NCBI GenBank assembly: GCA_016200225.1
Contig: JACQFD010000033.1
Location: 164,175 to 227,772, forward strand
Direction of reading: 5' to 3'
DNA from: Planctomycetota bacterium
GTDB lineage: Bacteria; Planctomycetota; UBA1135; JACQFD01
DNA: 63,598 bases
Shown here: in pieces, positions 1 to 9,303 of the stretch
How positions within the stretch are numbered: position 1 is the first letter of the stretch
How the letters are laid out: every line of letters begins with the position of its first letter
Made by a program: the position numbers and the translations under genes
The notes under the pieces: generated by a model
What the model saw: the letters and a program-made list of their open reading frames with translations, nothing else
Databases searched by the model: none
What the model was told of the DNA's origin: nothing

Positions 1-585
1 TTTCGCAAAATGCGATGCTAATAATTCAATATCGCCGCTCCGCGCGCGGAGCGGCGGAAGCTCGACCGGAATCACGGACAATCTAAATAACAAATCGGGC
101 CTGAACGCGCCGCTCGACGCCATGGCATGCAAATCCCGATGCGTGGCGGCGATGACGCGAACATTTACAAATTCTTCCTGTTCGGAACCGAGCGGTTCGA
201 TCGATCCGCGTTCGATGGCTCTTAACAATTTCGCCTGCACGCCGGCCGGAATGTCGCCGATCTCGTCGAGAAAAAGCGTTCCGCCATCGGAGCGACGGAA
301 TCTCCCTTCGCGCGTGGACATCGCGCCCGTGAACGCACCGGCGACGTGACCGAACAGCTCATCCTCGACAAGCGACGACGGCAAAGCGGCGAGATTGACG
401 GCGACGAAGGGCGACTTGCGCCGACTCGAGTGATCGTGAAGCGCGCGCGCGACGAGCTCTTTTCCGGTTCCGGACTCTCCAAGAATCAAGACCGGAAGCT
501 CCGCATCCGCAACACGCGCAATGAGTTCGATCACATCACGCATGGCCGCGGACTTACCGAGAAGCATCAACCTTGACACGGCCAC
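1..585 (-). CDS. sigma-54-dependent transcriptional activator, AAA+ domain (3' part beyond the window)
   Basis: Translating the minus strand gives the AAA+ core of a bacterial enhancer-binding protein: Walker A GESGTGKE, the sigma-54 contact loop GAFTGA, Walker B GTLFLDEIGD, then AATHRDL and FRPDLLFRL. Such proteins use ATP hydrolysis to remodel sigma-54 RNA polymerase holoenzyme at its promoters. The frame is closed by a stop at 622-624. The start must therefore be GTG at 585, preceded by a G-rich AAGGGGGG, or ATG at 567. This leaves no N-terminal receiver, GAF, PAS or FHA sensor domain. The end of the AAA+ domain and any HTH domain lie beyond the left edge. It is divergent from nusA. Confidence 0.88.
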   Translation of the reverse strand, partial: MAVSRLMLLGKSAAMRDVIELIARVADAELPVLILGESGTGKELVARALHDHSSRRKSPFVAVNLAALPSSLVEDELFGHVAGAFTGAMSTREGRFRRSDGGTLFLDEIGDIPAGVQAKLLRAIERGSIEPLGSEQEEFVNVRVIAATHRDLHAMASSGAFRPDLLFRLSVIPVELPPLRARSGDIELLASHFAK

Positions 586-1126
586 ACCCCCCTTAGGATT
601 GACAAAACGACCCCTTTTCCCTTATTCTCCCCGCCCACCACGGATTCCATTCTGTGTGCGCAACTTGTGCGGCCGCTTAGGTTTGCGACAGTTGACGGCG
701 TCGGATGAACTTTATTAATAATCCGCGCGCCGGCTAACTGTAGTTCTCCGCAATCCGGCGTCATCACAAGCTTCAATCCGCGTTGCAATTGTAGTTTTTC
801 AACGATGGCACAATGAAACCATCGTTGGAATCGTTCAATTGCGATCGTTAATGGAGTTGTTGTTTGCACCTGAATACTCCGGGGTCCGAGCACACCACTC
901 GATCCGGTCATCGCATCCTTCCGCTGGGCCTAATCTCCCAGCGAAATGCAGGACCGGGTGGAGTGGTGTTCTCGTGAATCGGCACTCATTTTCGCGCAGC
1001 ATGCGAATCGAAGGATTTCCTTTGGTTTGAATTCGCGCGAAAAGAAGTAATGAACGGTCGATTGGTTGAATCCAATCCGCCGTTGGACGGACCGCGCAGC
1101 GTTACTAAACAAAAGGCCGAAAGCTA
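586..1126. other. intergenic region between divergent sigma-54 activator and nusA
   Basis: About 540 bases without a convincing gene. Both strands carry only short reading frames with low-complexity translations. No rimP, which often precedes nusA, is present. No tRNA fold or strong sigma-70 promoter was recognised. The region presumably holds promoters for both flanking genes. Confidence 0.5.
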
Positions 1127-2392
1127 ATGCCAACGGCCACGTCAAGTATCCCGCGCGGCGAGCCAAAGCAAAAGTCCAAATCAAACGCGCACAACCACCA
1201 AACCCCAAGTGCAATCGTGAATTCCGAGCTCCTCGCGTACGTCGATGTGATCGCCCAGGAAAAGGGCGTTGAGCGGGAACTCGTTTTTCAAGCAATCGAA
1301 GGCGCCATGGCAAGCGCCATCCGTAAGAAAATCGGCGCGGGCGACGACCTCGTCGTTCGAATTGATCGAAAGGACGGCGAGTTTAATATTCAAGATTCGG
1401 AAGGCGAATATGACCTTCCTCCCGCGGAATTGGGACGCATCGCGGCACAAGCTACTAAACAGGGAATTATCCAAAAACTGCGCGAAGCGGAACGCGACGT
1501 CGTCTTTGATGATTTCGACAAACGCGTTACAAAAATCGTCAGCGGCAAGATCCAACGCTTCGAAGGCGAAAATCTTGTCATCAATCTCGGAAAAACGGAG
1601 GCCATTTTGCCGCGCGAAGAGCGCGTGCGAGGCGAGAATTTACATATCGGACAGACGGTGCGCCTCCTCGTCACCGATGTTAAAAAAGTCGGTACGCGCG
1701 TTCGAATTGTAGTTTCTCGCGCCAGCGCCGATCTCGTCAAGGAGCTGTTCCGTCTCGAAGTTCCCGAAATCGCCGACGGCATTATTGAAGTAAAGCGCAT
1801 CGTTCGCGATCCGGGGTACAGAACGAAAGTCGCCGTCCTGTCCCACGACGGCAAAATCGATTGCCAAGGCGCCTGCGTCGGCGTTCGCGGTTCCCGAATC
1901 CGCGCCATTACCGACGAAATGAACGGCGAAAAAGTAGACATCGTCAAATGGAGCGATTCGCTCGAAGAACTCGTCGTCAACGCGCTGAAACCTGCCGAAA
2001 TCGATATTGATAATATCTATCCCGACGAGGAGACGCGGAGCGTTCTCGTGCTCGTCGATGAAAAACAATTATCGCTCGCGATCGGAAAGCGGGGACAAAA
2101 CGTCCGGCTCGCGTCGCGTCTTTGCGGCTGGAATATTGATATTAAGACTCGCGCCGAATACGAATCCGAAGAACTGACCATGCGCGAGCGCGAAGAGCGC
2201 CTGCAGGCCGGCGAGGATCCCGCGGACGTCGAAGCCTGGTTTGAAGGCGAACTCGAACGCATCAAACAACAGCGCCGCGCGACCACGGGCGACGAAGACC
2301 TGGGCGATGGACACGGCGACGCCGGTGTTCCCCCGACGGATCCCAAACAAGATCCAAAGGCTTTGGATAACACCGTCGAGGGCGCACAGTAA
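1127..2392 (+). CDS. nusA: transcription termination/antitermination factor NusA
   Basis: NusA binds RNA polymerase and nascent RNA to modulate pausing, termination and antitermination. The 421-residue product shows the expected order: an N-terminal polymerase-binding domain (NSELLAYVDVIAQEKGVERE onward), an S1 domain, then two KH domains ending with LAIGKRGQNVRLASRLCGW. The tail after about residue 370 is acidic and unstructured, and no C-terminal acidic repeat domains of the E. coli type are seen. The first ATG gives a basic 30-residue extension. An in-frame GTG at 1217 would start exactly where most homologues do, so the true start may be there; neither has a clear Shine-Dalgarno. It leads the block with infB, ylxP and rbfA. 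Confidence 0.95.
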   Translation: MPTATSSIPRGEPKQKSKSNAHNHQTPSAIVNSELLAYVDVIAQEKGVERELVFQAIEGAMASAIRKKIGAGDDLVVRIDRKDGEFNIQDSEGEYDLPPAELGRIAAQATKQGIIQKLREAERDVVFDDFDKRVTKIVSGKIQRFEGENLVINLGKTEAILPREERVRGENLHIGQTVRLLVTDVKKVGTRVRIVVSRASADLVKELFRLEVPEIADGIIEVKRIVRDPGYRTKVAVLSHDGKIDCQGACVGVRGSRIRAITDEMNGEKVDIVKWSDSLEELVVNALKPAEIDIDNIYPDEETRSVLVLVDEKQLSLAIGKRGQNVRLASRLCGWNIDIKTRAEYESEELTMREREERLQAGEDPADVEAWFEGELERIKQQRRATTGDEDLGDGHGDAGVPPTDPKQDPKALDNTVEGAQ

Positions 2393-2724
2393 TTCAATTC
2401 TAAGAAATCACAAATTCTGAAAATTACAAATCCCGGAAATCCGGCTGCCCTCTTTAATAATACCGCATAACAATAATCATCGATTCAATTTCCCGCAAAT
2501 GGCTCTTGATGCTTCGAATTCATCAAGAATGTTTCAAGAGCCGGCTGATTCATCAACACAAAACGCTGACCGCTTGACTCATCAACAATCCTTGATTCTG
2601 ACCGGGGCTTCCGTTTCGTCGAACGGTTCGCCTTGGGAGATGTCGTTGCTCCGCTCGGTTCGCCCTTTAATTGTATCTTTCTGCTCTTGCGCGATTTGCA
2701 CACAAATGAATCGGGGGAATCGCC
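2393..2724. other. intergenic region between nusA and infB
   Basis: 332 bases with no convincing gene; the small ylxR and ylxQ genes often found here are missing. A loose repetition of TTCATCAA/CTCATCAACAA with GACCG is visible between about 2518 and 2625, too degenerate to call a defined repeat. A G-rich stretch at 2712-2716 may act as the infB ribosome-binding site. Confidence 0.45.
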
Positions 2725-5700
2725 ATGACTAAGAAACGCGTTTTTGAAATCGCCAAGGAATACGGCATGAAGGGTGTCGATCTTGTCAAGAAGCTGCAGG
2801 AACTGGGCTTCGAGAAAGTTCGTAATCCGATGTCGGCGCTCGACGAATTCGAACTATTACAAATACAGGCGCGGCTCGAGCTTTCTGGAATCATTCCGGA
2901 GACCTCCGCGCCGGCCGAACAGCCTGAAGCGAAGACTCAAACTTTTCGACGAAAACCCAAGAAGGCCGCGCCCGCCACGGCGGCCGAAACGGCTATTCAT
3001 CCGACGGTCGCCGATGAAACCCCGGCGGCGCCGATTGTCGAAAGCGCACATGCTCACGCGATCGAAACGGTGCGTGCGCCGAAGTCCGCGCCGGAATTGA
3101 TACATCATGAGGCGGCATCGCCGGAGACCGCGCCGGAAACTACGCATCCACTGCCGGCATCCGTTCATTACGAATCGCCGGAAACGGCCGAAGCCGAAGT
3201 CCAAAGAGAAGCCGCTGCCGACGAAATGCCGCAGGCGCCGCCCGCGGAGTTTGAAGTCGAAGTCGCGACGGAGCCCGCGGGTGAAATTGTAGATTCTACA
3301 ATTGAGGCCGGAGCCGAGGCCGCCGTATCGACGGTTATTACAGAAAGTGTCGAGGTTGCCACGACGCCGGAGGCTGTGCTGGACGCGGCCGCGTCGGCTC
3401 CAGCGCACGAATCGGTTGATAAAGAAAAGAGCAGTGTCTCCGCCGCTCCGCGTCCGACGAATACTGAATTGCGGCCGAGGCGCCCGCCGCTCCGGCCCGC
3501 GGCGAAGATCGTCGGCAAGATCGATTTAACATTACTGAAACAAAAGCAATCCGCGCAGACGGCGGCACGGCAGGCGGCGCAGCAACAACAACAACCGGCC
3601 GCCGCGCAGCAGGCGCCCGGGAGCAACGCTACACAAGGTGGAATTAATGTTTCGGGCAGCGAGGCCGACGTTCGGCCGATGTTTAAACATAATCGTCAGC
3701 GCGTTTTGACGCGTTCGGACGTTTCGCAATCGCGCGACCGGCTCACAGCCGCGCAAATGCGAGAAAAGGAGCAACAGCGCGTGCGACGTTTGACCGGACC
3801 GCAAAAAGGCGGCCTCGGAACGATGTCGAACCGTACGCCGACCAGCGGAGGAGGAGGCGGCGGCGGCGGATCCAATCAATCGACTTCGGCACCGCGCGAG
3901 AAGATCGTGCGCCGGTCTCAAATTGTATTAAATCCTCCTGTTACTATTCGCTCGCTATCGGAAGCGTTGGGACTCAAAGTCGGCGACTTGACGAAGACGC
4001 TCATGATGACGTTCAAGCGCGTGCAGCTGAATCCGAATATTACACTTACGGACGAGGACGCGAAACTGCTCGCGCTGGAACACGGATTTGATATTGAAAT
4101 TCACGCCGCCGCGACCGCCGAAGAGGCCATCCGAGCCGAACGCACGCGCGTCGATTTGGAAGATTCGCCCAACATGGAGCCGCGTGCGCCGGTCATCGCG
4201 TTCCTCGGACACGTCGACCACGGCAAGACATCGTTAATCGACGCGATCCGCCAGACAAACGTCGCGGCCGGCGAAGCGGGCGGCATCACACAACACATCG
4301 GCGCCTATCGAGTTACTACAAAAAGCGGCCGGCCGATAACAATTCTGGACACGCCCGGCCACGAAGCGTTTACGGAAATGCGCAAACGCGGCGCGCAAGC
4401 GACGGATATTGTTATATTAGTCGTCGCGGCCGACGACGGCGTCATGCCGCAAACCGAGGAAGCGCATGCGCACGCGAAAGCCGCCGGCGTGCCGATTATT
4501 GTTGCATTAAACAAATCCGACAAGGCGACCGACCAACAAAAGGAAAAGACGATTGGACAACTCGCGAGCATCGGTCTCGCGCCCGAAATCTGGCATGGTA
4601 ACAACTGGGGCGGACACACCGCCGTCATTGAGACTTCCGCGACCAAGAAAATCGGCGTCGAAGATTTGTTAGAACGCGTCGCGCTCGAAGCCGAGGTGCT
4701 CGATCTCAAAGCCAACCCCGAACGAAATCCCGAGGGTCTCGTCATCGAAGCGCAAAAAAGCGGGCAGCGCGGAATTGTTGCAACGCTTTTGGTACAAAAA
4801 GGCACGCTGCGTCCCGGCGACATCATCCTCGCGGGCGCCGGCTACGGCCGCGTACGCAATATTTATGATGACCGCGGCCGCCCTCTCGAATTGGCGGGAC
4901 CGTCGATCCCCGCGGAGGTCACGGGTCTTTCGGAATTGCCTTCGGCCGGCGATCATTTCGTTATCGTCGACGAACTTTCGCAGGCGCAGGAAGCCGCCGA
5001 AGACCGCGCGCGCAAAATGCGCGAGCGCGACCGCGCGGGCCAGATGCGCGACGTCAGCATTGCGGGTCTCTTCAGTAGAATCAAGGAAGGCCAGGCAAAA
5101 GAACTGAAGATTGTACTAAAAGCCGACGTGGGCGGTTCGCTCGAAGTATTAAAGAAACAACTCGACTCCATCGCATCGAAAGATCCGCTGGGGAACGAGA
5201 TCCACGTAAAAGTTATATTCGCGGCCGTAGGCGCGATCACCGAAGCCGACGTCAATCTCGCGGCGGCATCGAACGGCATGGTCGTCGGATTCCACGTACT
5301 CGCGCCCGATTCTGTAAAGAAGCTCGGACAGCGCGAAGGCGTCGAGGTTCGGGTGTATCAAATTCTGTATGAACTCAGTAATGATATTAAGAAACTCATG
5401 GAGGGCCTCGTTTCCCTCGTCGAGCGCGAAGTTGTCATCGGCCACGCCGACGTTCGGCAGACTTTCCGTTCGTCGAAATTCGGAACCATCGCGGGTTGCA
5501 TGGTCTCCGACGGCCAGATCAACCGGTCGTCGAGCGTTCGCGTCATGCGCAACGGCGCGGCGGTATATAAAGGAAAAATCGACTCGTTACGCCGCCTCAA
5601 GGACGACGTTCGCGAAGTAAAGACCGGCTTCGAGTGCGGTGTTAAGATTGGCGGCTACGACGACATAAAAACGGGCGACGTTCTCGAATTCTTTGAAATA

Positions 5701-5733
5701 AAAGAAGAGAAACCCGAATTGACCGATATTTAA
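2725..5733 (+). CDS. infB: translation initiation factor IF-2
   Basis: IF-2 is the GTPase that recruits fMet-tRNA to the 30S subunit and promotes 50S joining. The 1002-residue protein starts with an IF2_N helix bundle (residues 1-50, KKRVFEIAKEYGMKGVDLVK). A long Ala/Pro/Glu-rich disordered linker (about 55-340) with Gln- and Gly-runs follows, then a second IF2_N domain and the G domain with G1 GHVDHGKTS near residue 495, G3 DTPGHEAF near 542 and G4 NKSD near 596. Domains II, III and IV are present through the C-terminal end KTGDVLEFFEI. Length and order are normal for long IF-2 forms. Its stop codon lies in the TTAA end of the foldback repeat at 5730-5896. Confidence 0.97.
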   Translation: MTKKRVFEIAKEYGMKGVDLVKKLQELGFEKVRNPMSALDEFELLQIQARLELSGIIPETSAPAEQPEAKTQTFRRKPKKAAPATAAETAIHPTVADETPAAPIVESAHAHAIETVRAPKSAPELIHHEAASPETAPETTHPLPASVHYESPETAEAEVQREAAADEMPQAPPAEFEVEVATEPAGEIVDSTIEAGAEAAVSTVITESVEVATTPEAVLDAAASAPAHESVDKEKSSVSAAPRPTNTELRPRRPPLRPAAKIVGKIDLTLLKQKQSAQTAARQAAQQQQQPAAAQQAPGSNATQGGINVSGSEADVRPMFKHNRQRVLTRSDVSQSRDRLTAAQMREKEQQRVRRLTGPQKGGLGTMSNRTPTSGGGGGGGGSNQSTSAPREKIVRRSQIVLNPPVTIRSLSEALGLKVGDLTKTLMMTFKRVQLNPNITLTDEDAKLLALEHGFDIEIHAAATAEEAIRAERTRVDLEDSPNMEPRAPVIAFLGHVDHGKTSLIDAIRQTNVAAGEAGGITQHIGAYRVTTKSGRPITILDTPGHEAFTEMRKRGAQATDIVILVVAADDGVMPQTEEAHAHAKAAGVPIIVALNKSDKATDQQKEKTIGQLASIGLAPEIWHGNNWGGHTAVIETSATKKIGVEDLLERVALEAEVLDLKANPERNPEGLVIEAQKSGQRGIVATLLVQKGTLRPGDIILAGAGYGRVRNIYDDRGRPLELAGPSIPAEVTGLSELPSAGDHFVIVDELSQAQEAAEDRARKMRERDRAGQMRDVSIAGLFSRIKEGQAKELKIVLKADVGGSLEVLKKQLDSIASKDPLGNEIHVKVIFAAVGAITEADVNLAAASNGMVVGFHVLAPDSVKKLGQREGVEVRVYQILYELSNDIKKLMEGLVSLVEREVVIGHADVRQTFRSSKFGTIAGCMVSDGQINRSSSVRVMRNGAAVYKGKIDSLRRLKDDVREVKTGFECGVKIGGYDDIKTGDVLEFFEIKEEKPELTDI

Positions 5734-5896
5734 CAGCCCGTGGCAAAAGTCATCCATTCCAAAAATGTCTTTTTCTGATAACTCTTCGTCAAACCGAACT
5801 CGACGTAACTCTTGGCTACGCCTCGCTCGGTTTTCCTCGATTTATCAAAAAAATACTATTTTTGGATTGAGGAGCACTTTTGCCACAGGCTGTTAA
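5730..5896. repeat. 167-bp imperfect foldback (MITE-like) repeat between infB and ylxP
   Basis: The left end (5730-5750) and the reverse complement of the right end (5876-5896) share 20 of 21 bases: TTAACAGCCYGTGGCAAAAGT. Homology between the arms continues inward through ATCCAAAAAT, TTTTTnTGATAA and AAACCGA with small gaps, so almost the whole element is one long imperfect palindrome with a short centre around 5800-5820. Both ends finish in TTAA, and the left TTAA supplies the infB stop codon. It encodes no protein. Such structure fits a miniature inverted-repeat element or a large transcript hairpin that could uncouple infB from ylxP-rbfA. No second copy was seen in the window. Confidence 0.75.
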
Positions 5897-5914
5897 TGTT
5901 ACGTCAGAGCCGGC

Positions 5915-6196
5915 ATGAACCTCGGCATTCTTCAATTGGAGCTGGAAATTCCCGGCTCAAGTTCCCTCAAGGAAAAACGCGGAGTTGTAAAATCGCTGAA
6001 GCAGCGAATTCGACAACGATTCAACGTTTCGGCCGCCGAAGTGGACGAACACGATGTTTGGGATCGGGCGTTGCTCGGAATCGCCTGCGTCTCGATCGAC
6101 CCGCGTTCGGCGCGCGAAACGCTCGATAATGTTGTGCGTTTTGCCGAGGAGCACGACGGCGCGATCGTTTCCGACTATCAAATTGAAATTTTATAA
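5915..6196 (+). CDS. ylxP: DUF503 / YlxP-like protein
   Basis: A 93-residue protein of the DUF503 (YlxP) family, whose genes recur between infB and rbfA in many bacteria. Family hallmarks are the opening MNLGILQLELEIPGSSSLKEK, the basic LKQRIRQRFNVSAAEV and the late VSIDPRSARETLDNVVRF. The role is not firmly known; the genomic position suggests a part in ribosome maturation or translation. ATG 5915 has no recognisable Shine-Dalgarno. The foldback repeat just upstream separates it from infB. It is followed by rbfA after 42 bases. Confidence 0.85.
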   Translation: MNLGILQLELEIPGSSSLKEKRGVVKSLKQRIRQRFNVSAAEVDEHDVWDRALLGIACVSIDPRSARETLDNVVRFAEEHDGAIVSDYQIEIL

Positions 6197-6238
6197 AATG
6201 ATCTTGCCGCGAGCCGGCACACGACCCAACCGACAAAT

Positions 6239-6643
6239 ATGACATCCGAACGGAGCGTGCAGCGAATCGCATCGTGGGTCCATCGCAAAGTGGCCACGCT
6301 GTTGTTGCGTGACATTCGCGATCCGCGCATGGGCTTTCTTACCATTACACGAGTAAAAGTCTCGCGCGATCTCGAAACGGCTACTATTTATTATTCCGTG
6401 CTGGGAAATGATAAAGAAAAACGGCAGGCCGCGCGGCTCCTCGACCATGCCGCGGCGTACATTCAGCGCGAAATAGGATCCGGACTCCATACGCGCGTCA
6501 CTCCGAAGATCCACTTTGAATTTGATGAATCCGTCGAAGGCGGAGTTCGTATGTCCAAGTTGCTAAACAAAATCTCCGACGACCGGTCGAAGCGCGATTC
6601 GGCGGGCGGCGAGGAACCGAAGAATATTAAAAATAAAGAATAA
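6239..6643 (+). CDS. rbfA: 30S ribosome-binding factor RbfA
   Basis: RbfA is a KH-like factor needed for late maturation of the 30S subunit and 16S rRNA processing. The 134-residue product has the family pattern: RIASWVHRKVATLLLRDIRDPR, then LTITRVKVSRDLETATIYYSV, the helix AAAYIQREIGSGLHTRVTPK and the closing HFEFDES. The tail after residue 110 is charged and probably disordered. The ATG is preceded by ACCGACAAAT, with no Shine-Dalgarno. Its position after infB and ylxP is the conserved order. Confidence 0.92.
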   Translation: MTSERSVQRIASWVHRKVATLLLRDIRDPRMGFLTITRVKVSRDLETATIYYSVLGNDKEKRQAARLLDHAAAYIQREIGSGLHTRVTPKIHFEFDESVEGGVRMSKLLNKISDDRSKRDSAGGEEPKNIKNKE

Positions 6644-6645
6644 CC

Positions 6646-7584
6646 ATGACAGAGTCCGCCATCGTCCTAGAGAACGTTACAAAAAGATTCGGATCGTTTA
6701 CGGCGGTTCAGGATATGAATCTTGTCATTCCAAAGGGGCTCGTCTACGGGTTTCTCGGGCCGAATGGCGCCGGAAAAACGACGACGATCCGGATGATTCT
6801 CTCGATTTTCGAGCCGTCCGAAGGGCGCATTGAGATTCTCGGACACAAATCGGCGATCGAAGTCCGCGAGCGCATCGGTTATCTGCCCGAAGAAAAAGGA
6901 CTTTATAAGAAAATGAAAGTCTGGGCGATGATCGCTTATTTTGGAGCGCTGAAGGGCATGACGCGCGCGAACGCCCGCGCACGCGCGCTCGAACTTCTCG
7001 AAACGTACGGTCTCGGCAAGTTTTCTAATTACAAATGCGACGCGCTCTCGAAGGGAATGCAACAAAAAGTGCAATTGCTCGCGTCGATCGTTCACAATCC
7101 GGAATTGGTCATTCTCGACGAGCCGTTCTCCGGACTCGACCCCGTGAATCAGGAAGTCATGGAAGGCGCGATCGCCGATTTAAAGAAAAATGGCCAAACT
7201 GTAATTTTCTCGACGCACATCATGGATCACGCCGAGCGCCTATGCGACCGAATATTACTGATCGCGGGCGGTCGGAAAATCCTCGACGGCACTTTGGCGG
7301 AAGCCAAGAAATCGATTCCGCGCCGCATGCGCATCGAAACGGAGGGCAGCGCCGACATACTGAGGCGCGTGCCCGGCGTGAAAGAGCTGAATCCGATTGG
7401 AGGCGAGACTTCGGCACATAAGTATGAATTGATGCTCGAAGACGACGCCGACCCCGACAGCATCCTAAAGGCGTGCTTTCAGAATAATATTATGCTTCGG
7501 AGCTTCGACCGCAGCGATCCAAGCCTGCGCGAAGTGTTCATGACGCTCGTAAAAGCACAAGGGGCCGAAGCAATAACACAATAA
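6646..7584 (+). CDS. ABC-2 type transporter ATP-binding protein (NatA-like)
   Basis: Cytoplasmic ATPase of an ABC-2 exporter, 312 residues. Walker A is GPNGAGKTT (near residue 40), the ABC signature is LSKGMQQKVQ and Walker B is LVILDEPFSGLDP, followed by the switch histidine in IFSTH. The C-terminal 85 residues match the DUF4162-type extension of NatA-like subunits. The ATG follows the rbfA stop by two bases, and the next gene is its membrane partner, so the two probably form one exporter. The NatAB comparison suggests sodium, lipid or drug efflux; the substrate cannot be read from the sequence. Confidence 0.92.
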   Translation: MTESAIVLENVTKRFGSFTAVQDMNLVIPKGLVYGFLGPNGAGKTTTIRMILSIFEPSEGRIEILGHKSAIEVRERIGYLPEEKGLYKKMKVWAMIAYFGALKGMTRANARARALELLETYGLGKFSNYKCDALSKGMQQKVQLLASIVHNPELVILDEPFSGLDPVNQEVMEGAIADLKKNGQTVIFSTHIMDHAERLCDRILLIAGGRKILDGTLAEAKKSIPRRMRIETEGSADILRRVPGVKELNPIGGETSAHKYELMLEDDADPDSILKACFQNNIMLRSFDRSDPSLREVFMTLVKAQGAEAITQ

Positions 7585-7610
7585 CTGAATAATCAACATT
7601 AACTAATAAA

Positions 7611-9296
7611 ATGAAATACGTCTGGCTTGTCGCATTGCGGGAATACGCGGAAAACGCAAAAACGAAGGGATTCTGGCTTGGAATCTTAATGTTGCCGATC
7701 ATGCTCTTCGCCGGCTTGAAGATTCCAACTTTACTGAACGAGCAGGTATCGACGCGGTATTTCGTTCTGGTCGACCAGTCCGGACAATACGAAAAATCGA
7801 TCCAGGCCGCGATCGAAGCGAGCCATCAAAATCGAGTTGCTAAAGAAAAGGAGCACTGGACGGGTTCCGCAATCGACGCCGCGCACAAGGACATCGAACC
7901 GCTCGAGGACGCAATCGAAAAGAAACTCGGAAAGGACATCCGCCTCGCGTTCGAAGAAACTACAAAAAAATCCATCATCGCGGCGATCGTCCGCGGAAGA
8001 AACGAATTGAAGCCCGAGGACATGGCGTCGATGTCGAAGGTTCCCAAAGATAAACAAATGGAACTGAGCATGGTTGCCATGGATTGGTATTCGAGGGCGA
8101 TCGCGATCGGCGAAAAGAAAATTAAGAAATTCGAGGAACCGCGGCGGCGATTTAAACAAATCGACGCGCCCGCCGACACGAAACCGGACGCGCTCGTCGT
8201 CGAAACCGGGGATTCGGAGGGCGACGCCGCCAAGAGTACGAACGACGGCATCGGAAGTTTCCGACCCTACATTTCCGGCGAGAAGAAAATCAGCGTCGAA
8301 GACAAGAAAGAAAATCTGTTTGCGCTCGTCATCATTCCCGCGAATATTACAAATGTGAAGCAGGCGCAGGTTTTCAAGGGCGCCGAATATTGGTGTTCGA
8401 ATTTGACGGACGCCGATTTGAAGGAGGAAATCGAACGCGCGCTCGAAAATGAAATTCACAAGCGAATGTTCGAAAAGAGCGGAATCACGCCCGACGCGGT
8501 TTCGTCGATTCAAAAAACAAGCGTCGCGCTCGCGGGAAAAGATCCAAAGAAAGCCGCCGGAAGCGAAAAAGTCACAGACGAGGACACGATCCGGCAATGG
8601 GCGCCTGTCGGCGCGGTTTATTTATTATGGGTCGCAATATTTACAGTTGCGCAAATGTTGCTGAACAACACCACCGAAGAAAAACAATCGCGCGTCATTG
8701 AAGTGTTGCTTTCGTCGGTGACGCCCACGGAATTGATGTTCGGCAAATTGATCGGCATCGCCGCCGTCGGCCTCACGATGGTCGGAGCGTGGATCGGATC
8801 GTTTATTTTTATATTAAAATCCGGAATGGCCGTCGATAGCAAGTTCATCACGGCGCTCACCGACGTCATTGGCACGCCCGAATTGCTTCTCGCGTTCGCC
8901 GGATATTTCGTGCTCGGTTATTTATTATACGCGGGCGCTTTCCTCGCCGTCGGCGCAGTCGTCAACACGCTCAAGGAGGCCCAAAACCTCATGGCCCCGA
9001 TCATGCTCGTCATGTCGGTGCCTTTATTTACAATGGTTTTTATTGCAAAAGAGCCGAACGGTACGCTCGCGAAGGTCCTGTCGTGGGTGCCGCTTTACAC
9101 GCCGTTCGTCATGATGAACCGCGCGGCCGCCTCGCCGCCCATGGCCGACGTCGTGGGAACGCTTATTTTACTATTCCTTTCCGTAGTCTTCTCGATCTGG
9201 TTTTCCGGCAAGATCTTCAGAATCGGAATCCTGCGGACGGGCCAGCCGCCGAAATTTATGGAACTGCTCGGCTGGCTCGTGAAGAAATCGACATGA
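7611..9296 (+). CDS. ABC-2 type transporter permease (NatB-like)
   Basis: Membrane subunit for the preceding ATPase, 561 residues. A first transmembrane helix (GFWLGILMLPIMLFAGLKIP, about residues 20-40) is followed by a large, charged extracytoplasmic region of some 280 residues and then by about six helices from residue 340 onward (VYLLWVAIFTVAQMLL, VGLTMVGAWIGSFIFILK, LLLAFAGYFVLGYLLYAG). This is the ABC-2 type 3/NatB topology. The soluble loop is longer than in many relatives. The start ATG follows an AT-rich spacer without Shine-Dalgarno. The gene ends seven bases from the convergent FG-GAP gene, leaving no room for a terminator. Confidence 0.9.
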   Translation: MKYVWLVALREYAENAKTKGFWLGILMLPIMLFAGLKIPTLLNEQVSTRYFVLVDQSGQYEKSIQAAIEASHQNRVAKEKEHWTGSAIDAAHKDIEPLEDAIEKKLGKDIRLAFEETTKKSIIAAIVRGRNELKPEDMASMSKVPKDKQMELSMVAMDWYSRAIAIGEKKIKKFEEPRRRFKQIDAPADTKPDALVVETGDSEGDAAKSTNDGIGSFRPYISGEKKISVEDKKENLFALVIIPANITNVKQAQVFKGAEYWCSNLTDADLKEEIERALENEIHKRMFEKSGITPDAVSSIQKTSVALAGKDPKKAAGSEKVTDEDTIRQWAPVGAVYLLWVAIFTVAQMLLNNTTEEKQSRVIEVLLSSVTPTELMFGKLIGIAAVGLTMVGAWIGSFIFILKSGMAVDSKFITALTDVIGTPELLLAFAGYFVLGYLLYAGAFLAVGAVVNTLKEAQNLMAPIMLVMSVPLFTMVFIAKEPNGTLAKVLSWVPLYTPFVMMNRAAASPPMADVVGTLILLFLSVVFSIWFSGKIFRIGILRTGQPPKFMELLGWLVKKST

Positions 9297-9303
9297 CACG
9301 AAC

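Noticed and set aside
930..1313. A minus-strand frame of 127 codons overlapping the start of nusA
   Set aside because: It overlaps a clear gene on the other strand and its translation has no recognisable domain.
2518..2625. Loose repeats of TTCATCAACA between nusA and infB
   Set aside because: Only partly similar units with irregular spacing; insufficient to define a repeat family or CRISPR-like array.
5812..6129. A plus-strand frame beginning inside the foldback repeat
   Set aside because: It overlaps ylxP in another frame and starts in repeat DNA; ylxP has family-level evidence.
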